Positions 20,825 to 31,850 are shown, numbered from the stretch's first letter. The stretch is 64,000 nt of DNA from Rhynchopus sp. YZ270_cl-10 (GCA_964035575.1 OZ037906.1:1116001-1180000); one strand, 5' to 3'. Translations and numbers: made by a program. Notes: generated by a model from the sequence alone, not told the origin.

Positions 20825-22626
20825 ATTGCACGTCGGGGCACTTTAATTTCACTCCCCTAACAAATTCCTGTAGAAAAATAAAAACGGCAGTGAAATAAAA
20901 AAGGCTTTATTTCTTTATTTCACTCTTTATTTCACTGCTCGATTTTTTTTTTTTTTTTCGCAAAGACAAAATTTTCGGCCGAAAAAAAAAATTTTTTTTG
21001 GGCTCAGATGGACCCAAAAATGCAAATAAAGCAAGAATTTTGATGTTTTGAGCATCACATATTTATTCCCCGGTCATTTTCTGTACAAAAACCCGGTTTG
21101 TATGGGCCAGCGCCTTAGCAAAAATCCGAAAAATCGGGAAAAAAAAATTTTTTTTCCCCGGAAAATTTCGACCAGGGCGCGCGCTAAATCCACACCCTCA
21201 CCCGGTTTTTTCGAGGTTTTTTCGCGGTACAAAAATTTTTTGATTACACGATTTCCTTTAGAAAATCAGAGAATCCCATATTGTACAGTAAGGGCACTTC
21301 AGATAGTTTTTGGACACACATGTGACCCCACCGTGGAGAGCAATCGGCTCGCGCAATCAAAAGAAAGCAGAGAAAAGGGGAAAGAAAAAAGAAAAAAGTT
21401 GGGTACCGTGCGCCTGCGGCGCTACCTGTTCCCTACCCCCCCATGATGTGCTTATGTATATTCCACCTGATTTTGACCATGTTTCGGGTTTGCGGGTTTG
21501 CCGGTGTTTTCCGATGTTGGCCGGTGAAGTCACGGTACTGTGTACTGTGTACTGTGTACTGTGTACTGTGTACTGTGTACTGTGTACTGTGTACTGTGTA
21601 CTGTGTACTGTGTACTGTGTACTGTGTACTGTGTACTGTGTACTGTGTACTGTGTACTGTGTACTGTGTACTGTGTACTGTGTACTGTGTACTGTGTACT
21701 GTGTACTGTGTACTGTGTACTGTGTACTGTGTACTGTGTACTGTGTACTGTGTACTGTGTACTGTGTACTGTGTACTGTGTACTGTGTACTGTGTACTGT
21801 GTACTGTGTACTGTGTACTGTGTACTGTGTACTGTGTACTGTGTACTGTGTACTGTGTACTGTGTACTGTGTACTGTGTACTGTGTACTGTGTACTGTGT
21901 ACTGTGTACTGTGTACTGTGTACTGTGTACTGTGTACTGTGTACTGTGTACTGTGTACTGTGTACTGTGTACTGTGTACTGTGTACTGTGTACTGTGTAC
22001 TGGCTGTCCGAAAGACCTGAAAATGACCCTTGTTTACGAGTATGGGTTCATATTTTGTGAAAATTTAAGTCACCAAAATTTTGTCCATTTTTCCGTATAT
22101 CCCCCACCACAGCCCGGGATTTTCTCGGAAATGTAACATGACCCTGATTTTTCTGCCCCCCTTCACATACTTCCTGTAGGTACATTTTTTTGGACCCGAT
22201 ATCCATTTTTTCGGGAAATTTCCGAAAAGTTAGCGCGCGCCCTGATTTCGACTCCTGGGTGGGGTCTTGGGGTACCGAAAAATGCAAAAAAACGCAAAAT
22301 TTGGATATTTTGACCATCTGAGGGATTTTTTCACCTGTTTCACCTTAGATGGAAGCGGATGTGGCTGGTGGGGGTGGGGTGTGCCCACCTACGGGAACAG
22401 TGCTGCCTGTGGAGTGGCCACTCCATCTGCCTCAATGGTGTTTAGGTCGGACATCAGCAACTCTGCAAGGTTGTGATACAGGAGATAAAGATATTTCGAA
22501 AAGAGAAAAATTTGAATGAAGATAACCCCAACACCAAAGGGAAGTTGATACGATGAACGTAAGCCTTGAGAACTAAGCGTTTAGCAGACCCCCGGGTTGT
22601 GAAATAAAAGTGCCCCGTTGTGCAAT
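20825..22626. mobile_element. 1.8-kb non-coding TIR element carrying a giant heptamer array
   Basis: The left end reads ATTGCACGTCGGGGCACTTT then AATTTCAC. The right end is its inverted counterpart, GTGAAATAAAAGTGCCCC followed by GTTGTGCAAT. Inside are repeated TTTATTTCACT units near the left end, the 67-copy heptamer array, and (22025-22135) a copy of the 70-bp module seen in other elements. No transposase frame is seen, so it is non-autonomous. Confidence 0.7.
21535..22002. repeat. Microsatellite, unit GTACTGT, about 67 copies
   Basis: 468 bp of a nearly pure 7-bp tandem repeat. Because 7 is not a multiple of 3, all three + frames cycle through the same seven-residue peptide (YCVLCTV) and stay open. 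The long frames here are therefore artefacts. Confidence 0.95.
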
Positions 22627-22643
22627 AAAAAAATGTATTGTTG

Positions 22644-22789
22644 GTGTAATATTTTGCCTTAATTTCACTTACAGCCCCAAAACCCCTCGGAGTGGTATTT
22701 TTTCCCCTCGGGCTGCGCCCTCGGGGAAAAAAACCACTCCTCGGGGTTTTTTGGGGCTGTGCGTGAAATAAAGGCAAAAATATTACACG
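22644..22789. mobile_element. Fold-back element, about 60-bp arms
   Basis: GTGTAATATTTTGCC, AATTTCAC and AGCCCCAAAACCCC on the left face GGGGCT, GTGAAATAA and GGCAAAAATATTACAC on the right. The GGGCTGCGCCC centre lies at about 22716. It abuts the right end of the 1.8-kb TIR element. Confidence 0.75.
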
Positions 22790-22871
22790 TCAATAATATA
22801 TATTAGTTTCTCATTGATTATGTACCTGCCTACAACCTCTCTCGGTGGTAAACCGTGTGCATACCAATGAA

Positions 22872-22974
22872 GTGCTCTCTGGGGGTTCGATAACCCGCGG
22901 AGAACCAGTGCCTCTGTGTCCGCCTTGAACGGTGAGAGGCGTTTGCATTTTTTCAACTTCTCTTTTTTTTTTTT
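22872..22974 (+). repeat. M2 hairpin module, copy 2
   Basis: GCTCTCTGGGGGTTCGATAA and CCCGCGGAGAACCAGTGCCT lead into GTGAGAGGCGTTTGCA, TTTTCAACTTCTC and a T run. It is closely related to 63526-63618. Confidence 0.75.
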
Positions 22975-23106
22975 TGTTCATTTGTCAATTATCCTGAAGT
23001 CAGATTCTATTTTTGTTTTGGGTTGTTTTTAGGTGTGTCTTCAAATCAGTACTTTTCGGTGTGGCTTTTGGGGAAATTCATCTCATCACCATTTCTAAGA
23101 TTGTGT

Positions 23107-23200
23107 GCGCACGAGAGGCTCATGCATCTTATAAGGTTTCTTCCTGTAGTAAGGTGACTAAGCACGAGAGGCTTAGGGTCATCTTATAAACTTTTCTTTT
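23107..23200 (+). repeat. Two tandem M1 modules
   Basis: A short copy (GCACGAGAGGCTCATGCATC, TTATAAGG) is followed at 23152 by a canonical one: GTGACTAAGC, loop ACGAGAG, GCTTAGGGTCATCTTATAAA, then CTTTTCTTTT. CTAAGC and GCTTAG pair as a 6-bp stem. Confidence 0.8.
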
Positions 23201-23429
23201 ATTGTAGAATGAGCGCAACGGAAGTACAGTCATCTTACTAACCCCCCCTCTTTTTTTTTATATTAGGGGTGGCACAGTGCCTTCGCCCAAGAGGTTGTCT
23301 GCAAAGCAAAACCAAATCGGCAAAAAAAAAAGCAAACCCCCAATTTTCAATCAGTCTGTACGTTATCAAAAAAAAACTTCACTTTTATTTTTTCCCCTTC
23401 ATATTCCCTATTCTCTTCTCCCAAAAAAA

Positions 23430-23760
23430 ACATATTTTTTGTTAGTGCCTCCGCAGAGGCGTTTTGCGGTTCAGCTTCATTTTTTTTTTCTCTCCCCGAT
23501 CAACTTTTTTTTTAGATGGCTCAGCAGAGATTCATCTTTATCTTTTCATTTGTTTATTCATTTTTTTTTTTTTTTTTTCATTTTTTTTTTCACGATGTGC
23601 GCTCTTTTTTTTTTTACCACATTGCGTTGGGGGAATCTTTTGGCGCAACACTTTTTTTGTATTTATTTTCATTTTATTTCGTGCCTCTGCATCCACCTCA
23701 CTGCGCGTTATCAAAATTCACTCCCTTTTTATTTTTTTTTCAGTGTAGGCAGGTTTTGTT
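23430..23760 (+). repeat. Array of diverged modules separated by T tracts
   Basis: Three or more diverged units end in T runs of 8-16. The first has GTGCCTCCGCAGAGGCG and GGTTCAGCTTCA (M2-like tail). The second has GGCTCAGCAGAGATTCATCT (M1-like). The third has GTGCCTCTGCATCCACCTC. The short frames here are low-complexity Phe runs and not genes. Confidence 0.6.
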
Positions 23761-24470
23761 TTAGTACATACACTTGACCCCTGGCTATGCCTGTCACATT
23801 TATTCCACGGTTCAGCTGCCCCCCCCCAAATTGGAGGTTTCTAATGACAATAAGACGAAGGGGAAAAAAAGCCACAGTCTGAAACATACACACACCCAGT
23901 CCATTGGGATAATCGAGTGGACAAAAGTCAAACACCAAATTGTTCTATCTCTTTCCAATGGCGTCAGCTTCCGTACTAGGCTATTTTGTCATGCCCTCCA
24001 TTCCAAGCGCATTTTCAGCATCCCTTCCCCCTATTTTATTCAATGGTGTGGCTGGAAACAGTCCTAAAAGCAGTACAAAAGAAGTACAAAAAAACGGTAC
24101 TAAAATTGTTCTTTATTTTTTGGCCCAGCTATACCATTCAAAGTTATCTTTTTTTTGTGTCTCAACCCAGAACTAAAAGAGAAAAAACATGAAATATAAA
24201 CCTTCATCTCGAACAGTATGCAGTGAAAGAAAAGGAAGGAAGAGAACAAGTCGATTGGATTTCTTCTTCTTTTTGCTCGATGTCCCTCTCAGAGGAGCAG
24301 AAAGAAAAAAAAAACAACACAAAGCAAAAAAAAAAGCACCTCTTTTTCGTACTAAGGGGCCTTTCGATCCTCCTGGACCGGTTTCGTCAAACCACCCCAG
24401 TTGTCTCGGGTTTTACAACAGCAATGAGATCAAGATAATAGGTACCAAAGACCACCCCCCCTTTTTTTTT

Positions 24471-24515
24471 GATGTACACGAGAGGCCACATTCATCTTAC
24501 AAAAAATTTCTTTCT
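24471..24515 (+). repeat. M1 module, diverged copy
   Basis: GTACACGAGAGGCCACATTC then ATCTTACAAAAAATTTC. The core and tail match M1, but the stem bases differ. Confidence 0.5.
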
Positions 24516-24657
24516 ATTCAGTCAGAAGGTTAAGGTTTGGAATGGACAAGAGTAAGATGACGAAGGACAACAGAGATAGAGTAACCATATAATAGACCAT
24601 GAGATACAGGACGGTGTCCAGTTCTCCCCCTTTTTTTTGGCGTTCGACAGAAAAAAA

Positions 24658-24712
24658 CAGTGGAGATTGCACAACTGTGGCAACACTACCTGCACTACTC
24701 CAACAATTTATC
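24658..24712 (-). repeat. M4 module, copy
   Basis: On the + strand CAGTGGAGATTGCACAACTG, then TGGCAACAC and ACTACTCCAACAATTTATCA. On the minus strand the module ends in CCACTG followed by a T run. Confidence 0.75.
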
Positions 24713-25851
24713 AAAAAAATAAGAAGCTCCCTTCTCTCAGGGACACATTGCCCAATCCCTTCATCCTTTAGTGTCCGGCTTCCGCACCTTTTGTGCGTCT
24801 GTTCGGTGCCGTCAACCTTTTGCATTTTTTTGTTCAGTACTGTTTTTCTTCTTTTTTACTCTGGAGTTCGATAACCCAGTCTTGAAGCGCTTTTGTTGCA
24901 TTTTCAAACATTCTTTTGAGTCGTATGGTCGGAGGCAAAGAAGGCAGCAGTTTTGTAAAGTTGGCGTCCGCCGGAAAAAAAGGTACACATCACCACACAT
25001 CCTTTTCATGGGAGGACGTTGTAAAGGCTGTGTAAAAATAGGTTGGACCTTTTGTGCTAACTGTTGAGGTTCAGGTCCACTCAGTGTGTTCTGGTGACAC
25101 ACCAAGGTACACACACGGTCGGCAAATGTCCCAATCTTAGTGCAGTCCAGCATATTTACGTACGCAGTGCCACTATTTTCGTCTTGTTGCTGTTTTTTTT
25201 TTGTTTTTTGTTTTTTTATTGTTGTATCACATTTTTCCCTCTGCGAAAAATATCGCAGAGAGTGTCTGGGGTATTTGTGTATTGGTGGTCGCATTTTCTT
25301 TGTGAGACAATTTGTATTTTTTTTTTTATTTTCTCTCTTTTGTTGCGAGGTCTTGCTCCCCCTCTCTACAACGGTTCTATTCTCACCAAAAAAAAAGCAA
25401 AAAAAAAAGAAAAATAAAACAAGGATCGCTCTAAAACTGGCAAAAAAATGCCATCACAAAAATCCTAAAAAAATCCAAAAGAACATTATGCAGCTGTATG
25501 GTTTCCCCCTTTCCCCAGTCTAATGAATATTTTTTTTTTATGATCTCCCCCTCTTTCTTTTTCCGCTCCTATCAGTTCTGTTTCGAGGTTTTTGTATTTT
25601 TTTTTTAAACCCGAAGTTTCTTTTGTATTTGTGGAAAGTCAACGCTCAACTTCGTCGGGGAAAAAACGGTGGTCGAAAATACGAAAAAGGGGGGATTGGG
25701 GGGGGAGGCGAGAACTGCAACTATAGCAATTCACTACACTTTTTTCAAAATCAAAAAAAAACAACTTTTCCAAAAAAATGATAACTCAACAATGGTGTTC
25801 TTGCTTGTGAGGGATTTTTGACGACTTCATTTTACCAATTTTTTTTTGTAC

Positions 25852-26727
25852 ACCCTGGGTACAGGGCTATTTCTAAAAACCTGTCCCTGTCCCTGATTTT
25901 TGGAAAATGAAAGTTGCCAAAAAATTTGCACGGGGCTTATATACAGGGCTGCCAAAAAATTTGCACGTACTACCGTACTTACCAAGAGAGGGGTGATGGG
26001 CTTTCTACTTGAAGAAAGTTGCCGATTTTTTTTGTGTTGGAAAGTTTTCTTCCAGATTGTGCAAGACACGGGGTTTTTGATATTTTCTGAAAAAACAGAG
26101 AGGGCGCACCAGGCCGCATGCCGGAGGTGCTATGATGGGGTTTCTTAGAAAACTTGTTCTCTACACTAACATCACACTGGCACCGTACTCATTTTAACAA
26201 AAACCAAGAACTTGCCCAATTCTGCAAATTGACCCCACCACAGAACGGACGGATTCCGGAAATGCAAATGCCGGTGTTTTCGCGCATTTTCATGTTTCAG
26301 CATCTGGGAGAGAAAATCTGGGTTGTGGGATTTACCTTGGCCCCTTTACCTTACACTCATTTTGACCAAAACCAAGAACTTGGCCATTTCTGCAAATTGA
26401 CCCCACCACAGTGCGGACAGATTCCGGAAATGCCAATCGCAGTATGTTTTGGGGCTGAAAAATTTTCAGGGGACATTTTTTTTTGAGCAGCATTTTTTGG
26501 CCGAAAATGGGCCCCACGTATAAGCAACCGGGCTCATATTTTCAAAAAATTTAAGTGGTCAAAAAATTGTCCAATTTTCGAGATTGACCCCACCACTGCA
26601 CGGGTGAATCCCAAAAATGCAAATAAGGATGTTTTTGGCACAAAATAAATCTGCCAAAAAATTTGTGTCCCGGATTGGATTTTGGACCCCCCGGACCCCA
26701 TATTTAGAAATAGCCCTGCCTGGGTAG
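25852..26727. mobile_element. 0.9-kb TIR element with internally repeated module
   Basis: CAGGGCTATTTCTAAA at the left is perfectly inverted at the right (TTTAGAAATAGCCCTG), next to related CCCTGGGT/CCTGGGT ends. The interior holds three tandem-like copies of a 70-bp module (about 26199, 26370 and 26560) sharing TGCAAATTGACCCCACCACA or close variants. It also holds a doubled TGCCAAAAAATTTGCACG. It is non-coding. Confidence 0.7.
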
Positions 26728-26734
26728 TGGTTAG

Positions 26735-26830
26735 CTGTATTGTGATAATTGCCCATCATAATACAAAATACACATCACAACACACCTGTATTGTGATCTA
26801 TTCTGTATTGCGATGGGAAATTAACACAAA
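26735..26830. mobile_element. Diverged relative of the 43-kb TATTGTGAT palindrome
   Basis: TGTATTGTGATAATTGCCCA, AATACAAAATACACATCAC and CTGTATTGTGAT follow the order seen in the 43238-43352 palindrome, but with lower symmetry. Confidence 0.5.
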
Positions 26831-27088
26831 TTAACACACAGCCTACTAACAGAGGGGATGCAGGCATAGTGGGTTGCCAAAACGGGGGGGGGGGGGGGGG
26901 GAAGCATCCCTCCATTACATGGAGTACCTCACGACTGACAGAACACTTCAACAACCGTTCGCTACCCTGTTTATGAGTGCTCTCTGTGCTATCGGTACTG
27001 TCCCATTTTTTCTTCTTCTTTTTTGCTAAGATGTGTACAACCCACATTTAAGATGGCATATCTGCCTTTGCAACTTTTCTTTTTTAAA

Positions 27089-27226
27089 AAGTGACTAAGT
27101 ACGAGAGGAAGATCATCTTGTAAACCCCCCTTTTTTCGGGGTTGGGTGTCCACCCCCCGGTACAGCCGGTCATTACAAGGTACACTGTTCACGAGAGGGC
27201 TTTTGTATTTCAACTCTTTTTTTTTT
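27089..27226 (+). repeat. M1 module followed by a full-length M3 module
   Basis: 27089-27128 is an M1 copy with a disrupted stem (GTGACTAAGTACGAGAGG). 27139-27226 is the fullest M3 copy: GGTTGGGTGTCCACCCCCC, CGGTACAGCCGG, AAGGTACACTGTTCACGAGA and GGGCTTTTGTATTTCAACTC, then a T run ending GTAG. Confidence 0.75.
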
Positions 27227-27542
27227 GTAGTGACGAAGCTCGCGGTGTTTACTACAACAACAATACTTACCAACCTTTTTTAACATCTGACTTCTTTGTA
27301 AGTTTCTGAAAAAAAAAACGGGGAAGTGGGGAAGGGGAAGTGGTGGGGGATGTGGAGGGGGGTCAGAACAGAAGGGGCACTAAATGCGTCAACAAATGAC
27401 ATTTTTTATTTTCCTACTTTTTTGGCAGTCTTTAGCTGAGCTGGCCTGATTTTTTTTGTTGCTGTTGGAACACATTTGGTAAAATAACCTGTCTCACGCT
27501 TTCTTTTGTGAAGAGAAAGTATTTGATTTTTAGGGGGGGGAC

Positions 27543-27585
27543 AGGTGACTAAGCACAGTGTTGCTTAGGTTCATCTTACAAAAAA
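27543..27585 (+). repeat. M1 module
   Basis: GGTGACTAAGCACAGTGTTG, then CTTAGGTTCATCTTAC and an A/T tail. The loop differs from the consensus but the stem is kept. Confidence 0.7.
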
Positions 27586-28107
27586 TTTATTTTTATTGAA
27601 AAGAGGTGTGAGAGTTAGATGCATTCATTCTTACAAAATATTTTTTTGTTTTTTTTTTTTGTTTCTTGTGAACGATGCGTTTCTGTCGGCATCTATGCAG
27701 CCCATGTATTTCATTTTTTGCTTTTTTTTTTTTGTTTTGTTTTGTTTTTTTTTACTGTATGGTTTCTCCTTTTGTGGCAACCGTTCTTGTTCTTTGAGAT
27801 ATGCGTGCATGTAAGACGCACCATCTTTTCAAGTTTTCCTCTCTTTTTTTATCTTTTATTTTTCCATCGGGGAAATGCACGAGGCTTATTCAGCTAGAAG
27901 GACATCAAAAACATAAACAAAACAAAACAAAGAACATAAAACAGAAGAAAAGTATACGTTCGAAAGAAACCATTTCAAAAAAAAAATGGGTCGAGGCAAG
28001 AAAAATAGCAAAAAAAAAGGGGCTCCGTTTTTTTTTCAGCCATACGACGAGCATCTTATTTCATTCGTTATCACGCAGCTGATGCTGTGCGATAACGAAT
28101 ATGATAA

Positions 28108-28150
28108 GGTGACTAAGCACGAGAGGCTTAGGATCATCTTATAAACTCTT
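28108..28150 (+). repeat. M1 module, canonical
   Basis: GGTGACTAAGCACGAGAGGC, TTAGGATCATCTTATAAACT, then CTTATTTT. It sits about 95 bp upstream of the next gene. Confidence 0.8.
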
Positions 28151-28241
28151 ATTTTCACCCCTCCCCCTGAGTTACCCTTATTCTTCACAACGCCATTCAT
28201 TAAAAGAGGGGGGAAATAGATCAGGGACATTTTTTAATACA

Positions 28242-29202
28242 ATGTTCATCAATGCGCTGCTTGACCCTCTCTTCCTCCGCCCGAACAAGGTGAAGTACTT
28301 GGTGATGGAGTACCGACAGCGGCTGCGGAAACGGGTCTTCACAAACGAGAATATGCTGTTGAAGGTGGGGAACTATGCGGTACAACGGTTGCATGGGGAG
28401 GCGCCGTTGGTGAGGGAGAACTTGACAACGTCGCATATTTCTGTGGAACGCACGAAACACGTAGAAGATGAGGACCTTCCAGAGCTGGAGGCTGTCTGCG
28501 AGATGGCGTGCCGTGCGATGCTTCTTGGGCGTCGCTTCTTCTTGCGCCGTCTCTGGTACGGTCTCAGAACAAAAGAGATCTTTGCATCCTCATTCGCAAC
28601 AGATGACTCCTTCGCCAACGGCCGTGTTACCGTCGCCCGCAAGGAGAGCTCGGCAGCAGAGGCTAGCATCGTCCTCACAACCCCCGGCAACGAGAACCTC
28701 TGCATGGCGGTGACCCCCAGCCACAACAGCTCCGGGCAGGTCACAGCGTATTGCCTGCGGGTAGATCTGTACGGCCCCAAGCCGGTGGGATTTTTCAAGA
28801 TTCAGTTCGGCCGCCAGCTCCTGAAGGATACGTGCTTTAAGATGAGTCGTGACCATGGAGTAAAGGGTATGTTTGATGTTTTGTTGAGAGGAGAACCGTG
28901 CATGTGTTTGTATTTTTTGGTCTAGGTTGTAGGTTTCCTTTTATTCCTTCTGTTGTTGACCGCAGGGTGCTTGTGCTTTCATGTGGGGCTGGCATCGTCG
29001 GTCAGTCGGAGGTGCATCACTAACTACACTTTTATTTACACACCGGTCAATGTGCTGGTATACTGTCACAGTGGGCTGTTGTATTTCAAGCTTTATTTAT
29101 TTTCTTTCCACAGGAACGTTGCTTCCGCTACACGAACCGCACCACTGGAATCAGCGTTACACAGAGGATACAGCGGGCATTACCACAGGGAAAACCATAT
29201 AG
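28242..29202 (+). CDS. Protein of unknown function, probably two exons
   Basis: I do not recognise the family. Exon 1 is 28242-28866 (MFINALLDPLFLRPNKVKYL...). It encodes 208 residues of mixed helical character with no signal peptide, coiled coil or membrane segment. A GTATGT splice site follows. The best 3' site is the CAG at 29111-29113, giving a second exon 29114-29202 and a total of 237 residues. A different frame of the same downstream sequence (ERCFRYTNRTTGISVTQRIQ) looks more protein-like, so a missed micro-exon or a different junction is possible. The 247-bp intron contains an M8 and an M3-like module. The start is the first ATG after a T-rich leader. Confidence 0.55.
28968..29113 (+). 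repeat. M8 module and M3-like module inside an intron
   Basis: 28968-29040 (TGTGCTTTCATGTGGGGCTG, GGTCAGTCGGAGGTGCATCA) matches 60660-60735. The next stretch (GGTATACTGTCACAGTGGGC, TGTTGTATTTCAAG) is a diverged M3 copy ending at the 3' splice site. Confidence 0.6.
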
Positions 29203-30272
29203 GTATTTTGCCCCCGGTTCTGTACACACGCGCTTTTCTGTCTCCGTCTGATGACGGGTCCGTGCTCGGCGGGCATTTGTACGGCTTTTGTTCCCTGCCT
29301 TCTTCCGGTTCACTATGTTTGCTTAGAAGGTTGGGGGATGGGGAGTGGGGGGTCCATTTTTTTTTCTTCGTTGTGAAAAGACAAATGGAAGACACGTACA
29401 CAATAAGTGACCCCACAGGGATAAAAGAAAGAACCATTTATTTTTTTATGTACCACCATCTCCAGGGTTCCCGCCCGCGCAAATAGTTTTCTGTACAAAA
29501 GGTGATCAATTTTTTTCCCGCGCCTTGCTTTCCGCGCCTAGGCTAGTTCTTGTGTCTGCCGCGCGAACAACGTTATCCTACACAAACGGAGGTGGACACC
29601 ACACCGTTACCTGTCAGACCTCCTGTGAATTGGGCAGAGGCACTTCCCCGCTTGGATGCCTCCACGTTCTCTGTCGAACGTTCTTCTGCTTCCCGTCGTG
29701 CTCCTTAGTCAAGGATATTGCAGTCCTTTTCCCTGACCAGGAACTACCTGTCACGACTCTCCGGAAGTCATAAATGTGATGTTCCTCAAAGGCATGTAGT
29801 GCACGCTTGCAAAGAGAATCGCGTTTGTGTTCCCAAGAACCGTAGTTCTGGTTCACCGTCTGCGACACTTTTCTTGAAGTTCACAACGTGTACTTCTCCC
29901 CCTTCTTTCGGGTCTTCGTCGCAAACAATTTGTGCCTGAGTTAGCTTCTTCTTTTTTAGGCACTACTGTTAGGCCTTGCTCATTTTTGCTATTTGTATAA
30001 AGTCTATGGGGGTTGGTTCTGTGATATGAGCACGCTTCTGTGTTCCCGAAACAATCCCTCCCTGGCGACTCAGTCTACCAGACTTACCCCCTAGACGATT
30101 GCCGCCACAACAAAAATCACCATCGCGAGAGAGTCCACACCTTACTACCAACTAGCACCACCACCCCACCCCCCCTCAACTACATCCTGTGTTTACATTC
30201 AACATTTCCAGACCCCACTCCCGGGGGGACTTCCCAGGGGGGAAGTCACACAATCCGGAAAATCTAAAAAAA
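29203..30272. other. Decayed coding-like sequence; leader of next gene
   Basis: A minus-strand open stretch (29614-29868; HKRDSLCKRALHAFEEHH) is protein-like but has no recognised domain and no intact neighbours. The last 100 bases are the C-rich leader of the following gene. An in-frame upstream ATG at 30189 exists, but the A-rich context at 30273 is preferred. Confidence 0.35.
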
Positions 30273-31196
30273 ATGACGACTTCGGCCGCAGTAACGAAGG
30301 AACACCTGGAGCAACAGTACTCGATTGCGACGAACCTGATTACGAAGCTGGGGAAGGACCTGCACTTCCCGTTTCTGGAGATCAAGTTGTACCAGCGGTT
30401 CTTCTTGAACGCGAGGGACAGCGAGCATCTGCAGGCAACGCTGTTTATATCGAACAGCATGCTGGAGCACAAAAGGTTGACACTGCAGACACTGTCGCAC
30501 ATCAGTGAGCGGGAAGAGGTACTTCAGGCGATTAAACAGCTTGCCTACAGATATTCATGCAAGGGGGTGTCGACGTTGGACATTCAAAGCCAAGCCTTTC
30601 AGCTGCTCTTCTGCTTGCAGCAGACGACGTTGCGTGTTATTGAGTCGGTTGTGGCGTGGCGTGCCGGGTTGACCCGGCCATATCCATTCATGTGGAAAGG
30701 GCAGGACTATTTGTTAAAGGTCATAGCGGATTCACAGTTCATCGATATTTGTGAGTTAAGTAAGGTTATGCCGTTGCAGTTAACTGCGCATCCGTTGTGC
30801 TCGAATTTGTCTTCGCTTGCGTTGTTTGGTGGTGGTGTGAAGGCAGGGAGTGGGTCGGCAAGAGATTCGTCTGTGTATCCGTTGCGGAAAAAATACTTAA
30901 AGGAAACGACAGATGACTCGGTTCGCATCCAAGCAGCAGAGACCGTAGTCTACGAGGAAGTGGGCCTGCAGAAGAATCTCATGAAGGAGCTGACCAGAAT
31001 CTCCGCGTCGGGCGCCTTCCTCCCCCTGCTCGACCTCAGCAGCATCATACCCAACTGCGCAACAGGAGTCCGCCTCACAAACAAAGCCTGGGACCACCGC
31101 TTCCACCTCAGCGTCAGCAAAGCAACCTCGCGACTGCACAACGCCGATGTAGTCCGCACGGCCGCTGTTCCACCAGAGGAGGTGAATACAATTTAA
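30273..31196 (+). CDS. Helical protein of unknown function
   Basis: This single-exon frame encodes 307 residues from the ATG at 30273, which follows an A tract. An in-frame extension of 28 residues to 30189 is possible but low in quality. The protein is largely alpha-helical (HLQATLFISNSMLEHKRLTL, SHISEREEVLQAIKQLAYRY), followed by TTLRVIESVVAWRAG and WKGQDYLLKVIAD. The pattern reminds me loosely of helical-repeat proteins of cilia, but I cannot name a family. There is no signal peptide or membrane segment. It ends just before a TIR hairpin at 31317-31402. Confidence 0.75.
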   Translation: MTTSAAVTKEHLEQQYSIATNLITKLGKDLHFPFLEIKLYQRFFLNARDSEHLQATLFISNSMLEHKRLTLQTLSHISEREEVLQAIKQLAYRYSCKGVSTLDIQSQAFQLLFCLQQTTLRVIESVVAWRAGLTRPYPFMWKGQDYLLKVIADSQFIDICELSKVMPLQLTAHPLCSNLSSLALFGGGVKAGSGSARDSSVYPLRKKYLKETTDDSVRIQAAETVVYEEVGLQKNLMKELTRISASGAFLPLLDLSSIIPNCATGVRLTNKAWDHRFHLSVSKATSRLHNADVVRTAAVPPEEVNTI

Positions 31197-31316
31197 AAAA
31201 CCAATTTCAAAAATAAAATAAAATAAAACTTTTGACTCGTGTGGATTGTGCGAGGGCAATATCAATTTTAAAAAGGTGCGAAAGGTTTGAGTTTTTCATC
31301 TTTTGCAAAACTTTTT

Positions 31317-31402
31317 CCACCTGATTTTGCCTGAAATTTGGTGGAGTTTAGTGGAGTTGGCGGTATTTAAACTCCATCACAATTTCAGGCAAAATCAGGT
31401 GG
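31317..31402. mobile_element. 86-bp hairpin element with perfect 22-bp inverted ends
   Basis: CCACCTGATTTTGCCTGAAA plus TT is matched exactly by its reverse complement, with an inner GGAGTTTA/TAAACTCC pair. It lies 120 bp after a stop codon and is followed by a T run. It could be a tiny MITE or a 3'-end hairpin. Confidence 0.75.
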
Positions 31403-31765
31403 CTTTTTTTTTTTGAATTATTTTTTAAAAGGGCAACGCATTTCCATGCATTAAAACCCGAGAGGGGATGGGGGGGAAAAAAGAGTGGGTCTTGACACAG
31501 CATTTTGTTGCTAAAAAAAAATCATCTGTGATATGACCTTTTTGCATTTTTAACCCTTTATTTTTGAACATTTTCTTTAAATAAAAGCTCTCATTGGATA
31601 GAGTGGGGGAGGTGGTAAATACAGAGGTAACATGTCAAGTGTTTTTTCTCTTCCTTGACCCCCAAACCCACCCTTCCCAAGAAACCATCTTAAAAGACAC
31701 AAAAAACGGTCCACCCCAAATCTGCTGTATTTTCTTTGTATTAGTAATCAGCTCCAAAAGCGCAA
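31403..31765. other. No gene seen
   Basis: AT-rich spacer; only short, unsupported frames. Confidence 0.5.
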
Positions 31766-31767
31766 CA

Positions 31768-31850
31768 CTCCAATATTCTATCACCCGCGGAGTGTCAGTG
31801 CCTTGCGTCCCAGAGGCGTTTTTTTGCACACATCAACTTCACTTTTTTTT
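31768..31850 (+). repeat. M2 module, diverged copy
   Basis: The 5' hairpin is eroded (CACTCCAATATTCTATCACC), but GCGGAGTGTCAGTGCC, GCGTCCCAGAGGCG and ATCAACTTCACTTTT are intact. Confidence 0.7.

Larger units (their letters stand above)
23761..25850. other. Gene-free stretch with module fragments
   Basis: AT-rich DNA. Recognisable parts are an M1-like fragment (24471-24515), an M4 copy (24658-24712) and an M2-like hairpin (24858-24890, GGAGTTCGATAACCCAG). Short frames at 23774, 24189, 24812 (minus) and 25064 are low complexity and unsupported. Confidence 0.5.
27227..28241. other. Gene-free stretch with two M1 modules
   Basis: M1 copies lie at 27543-27585 and 28108-28150. The second directly follows a near-perfect hairpin (about 28068-28102, TTCGTTATCACGCAGC facing GCTGTGCGATAACGAA). 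The rest is T-rich without support for a gene. Confidence 0.55.

Noticed and set aside
21535-22002. CRISPR array
   Set aside because: The repeats are contiguous heptamers with no spacers, in a eukaryotic genome.
21310-22136. Three overlapping long frames of YCVLCTV-type repeats
   Set aside because: They are translations of a 7-bp microsatellite, which is open in every frame because the unit is not a multiple of three and contains no stop in any phase.
23277-23777. Phe-rich 166-residue frame
   Set aside because: Translation of T tracts between modules; no coding signature.
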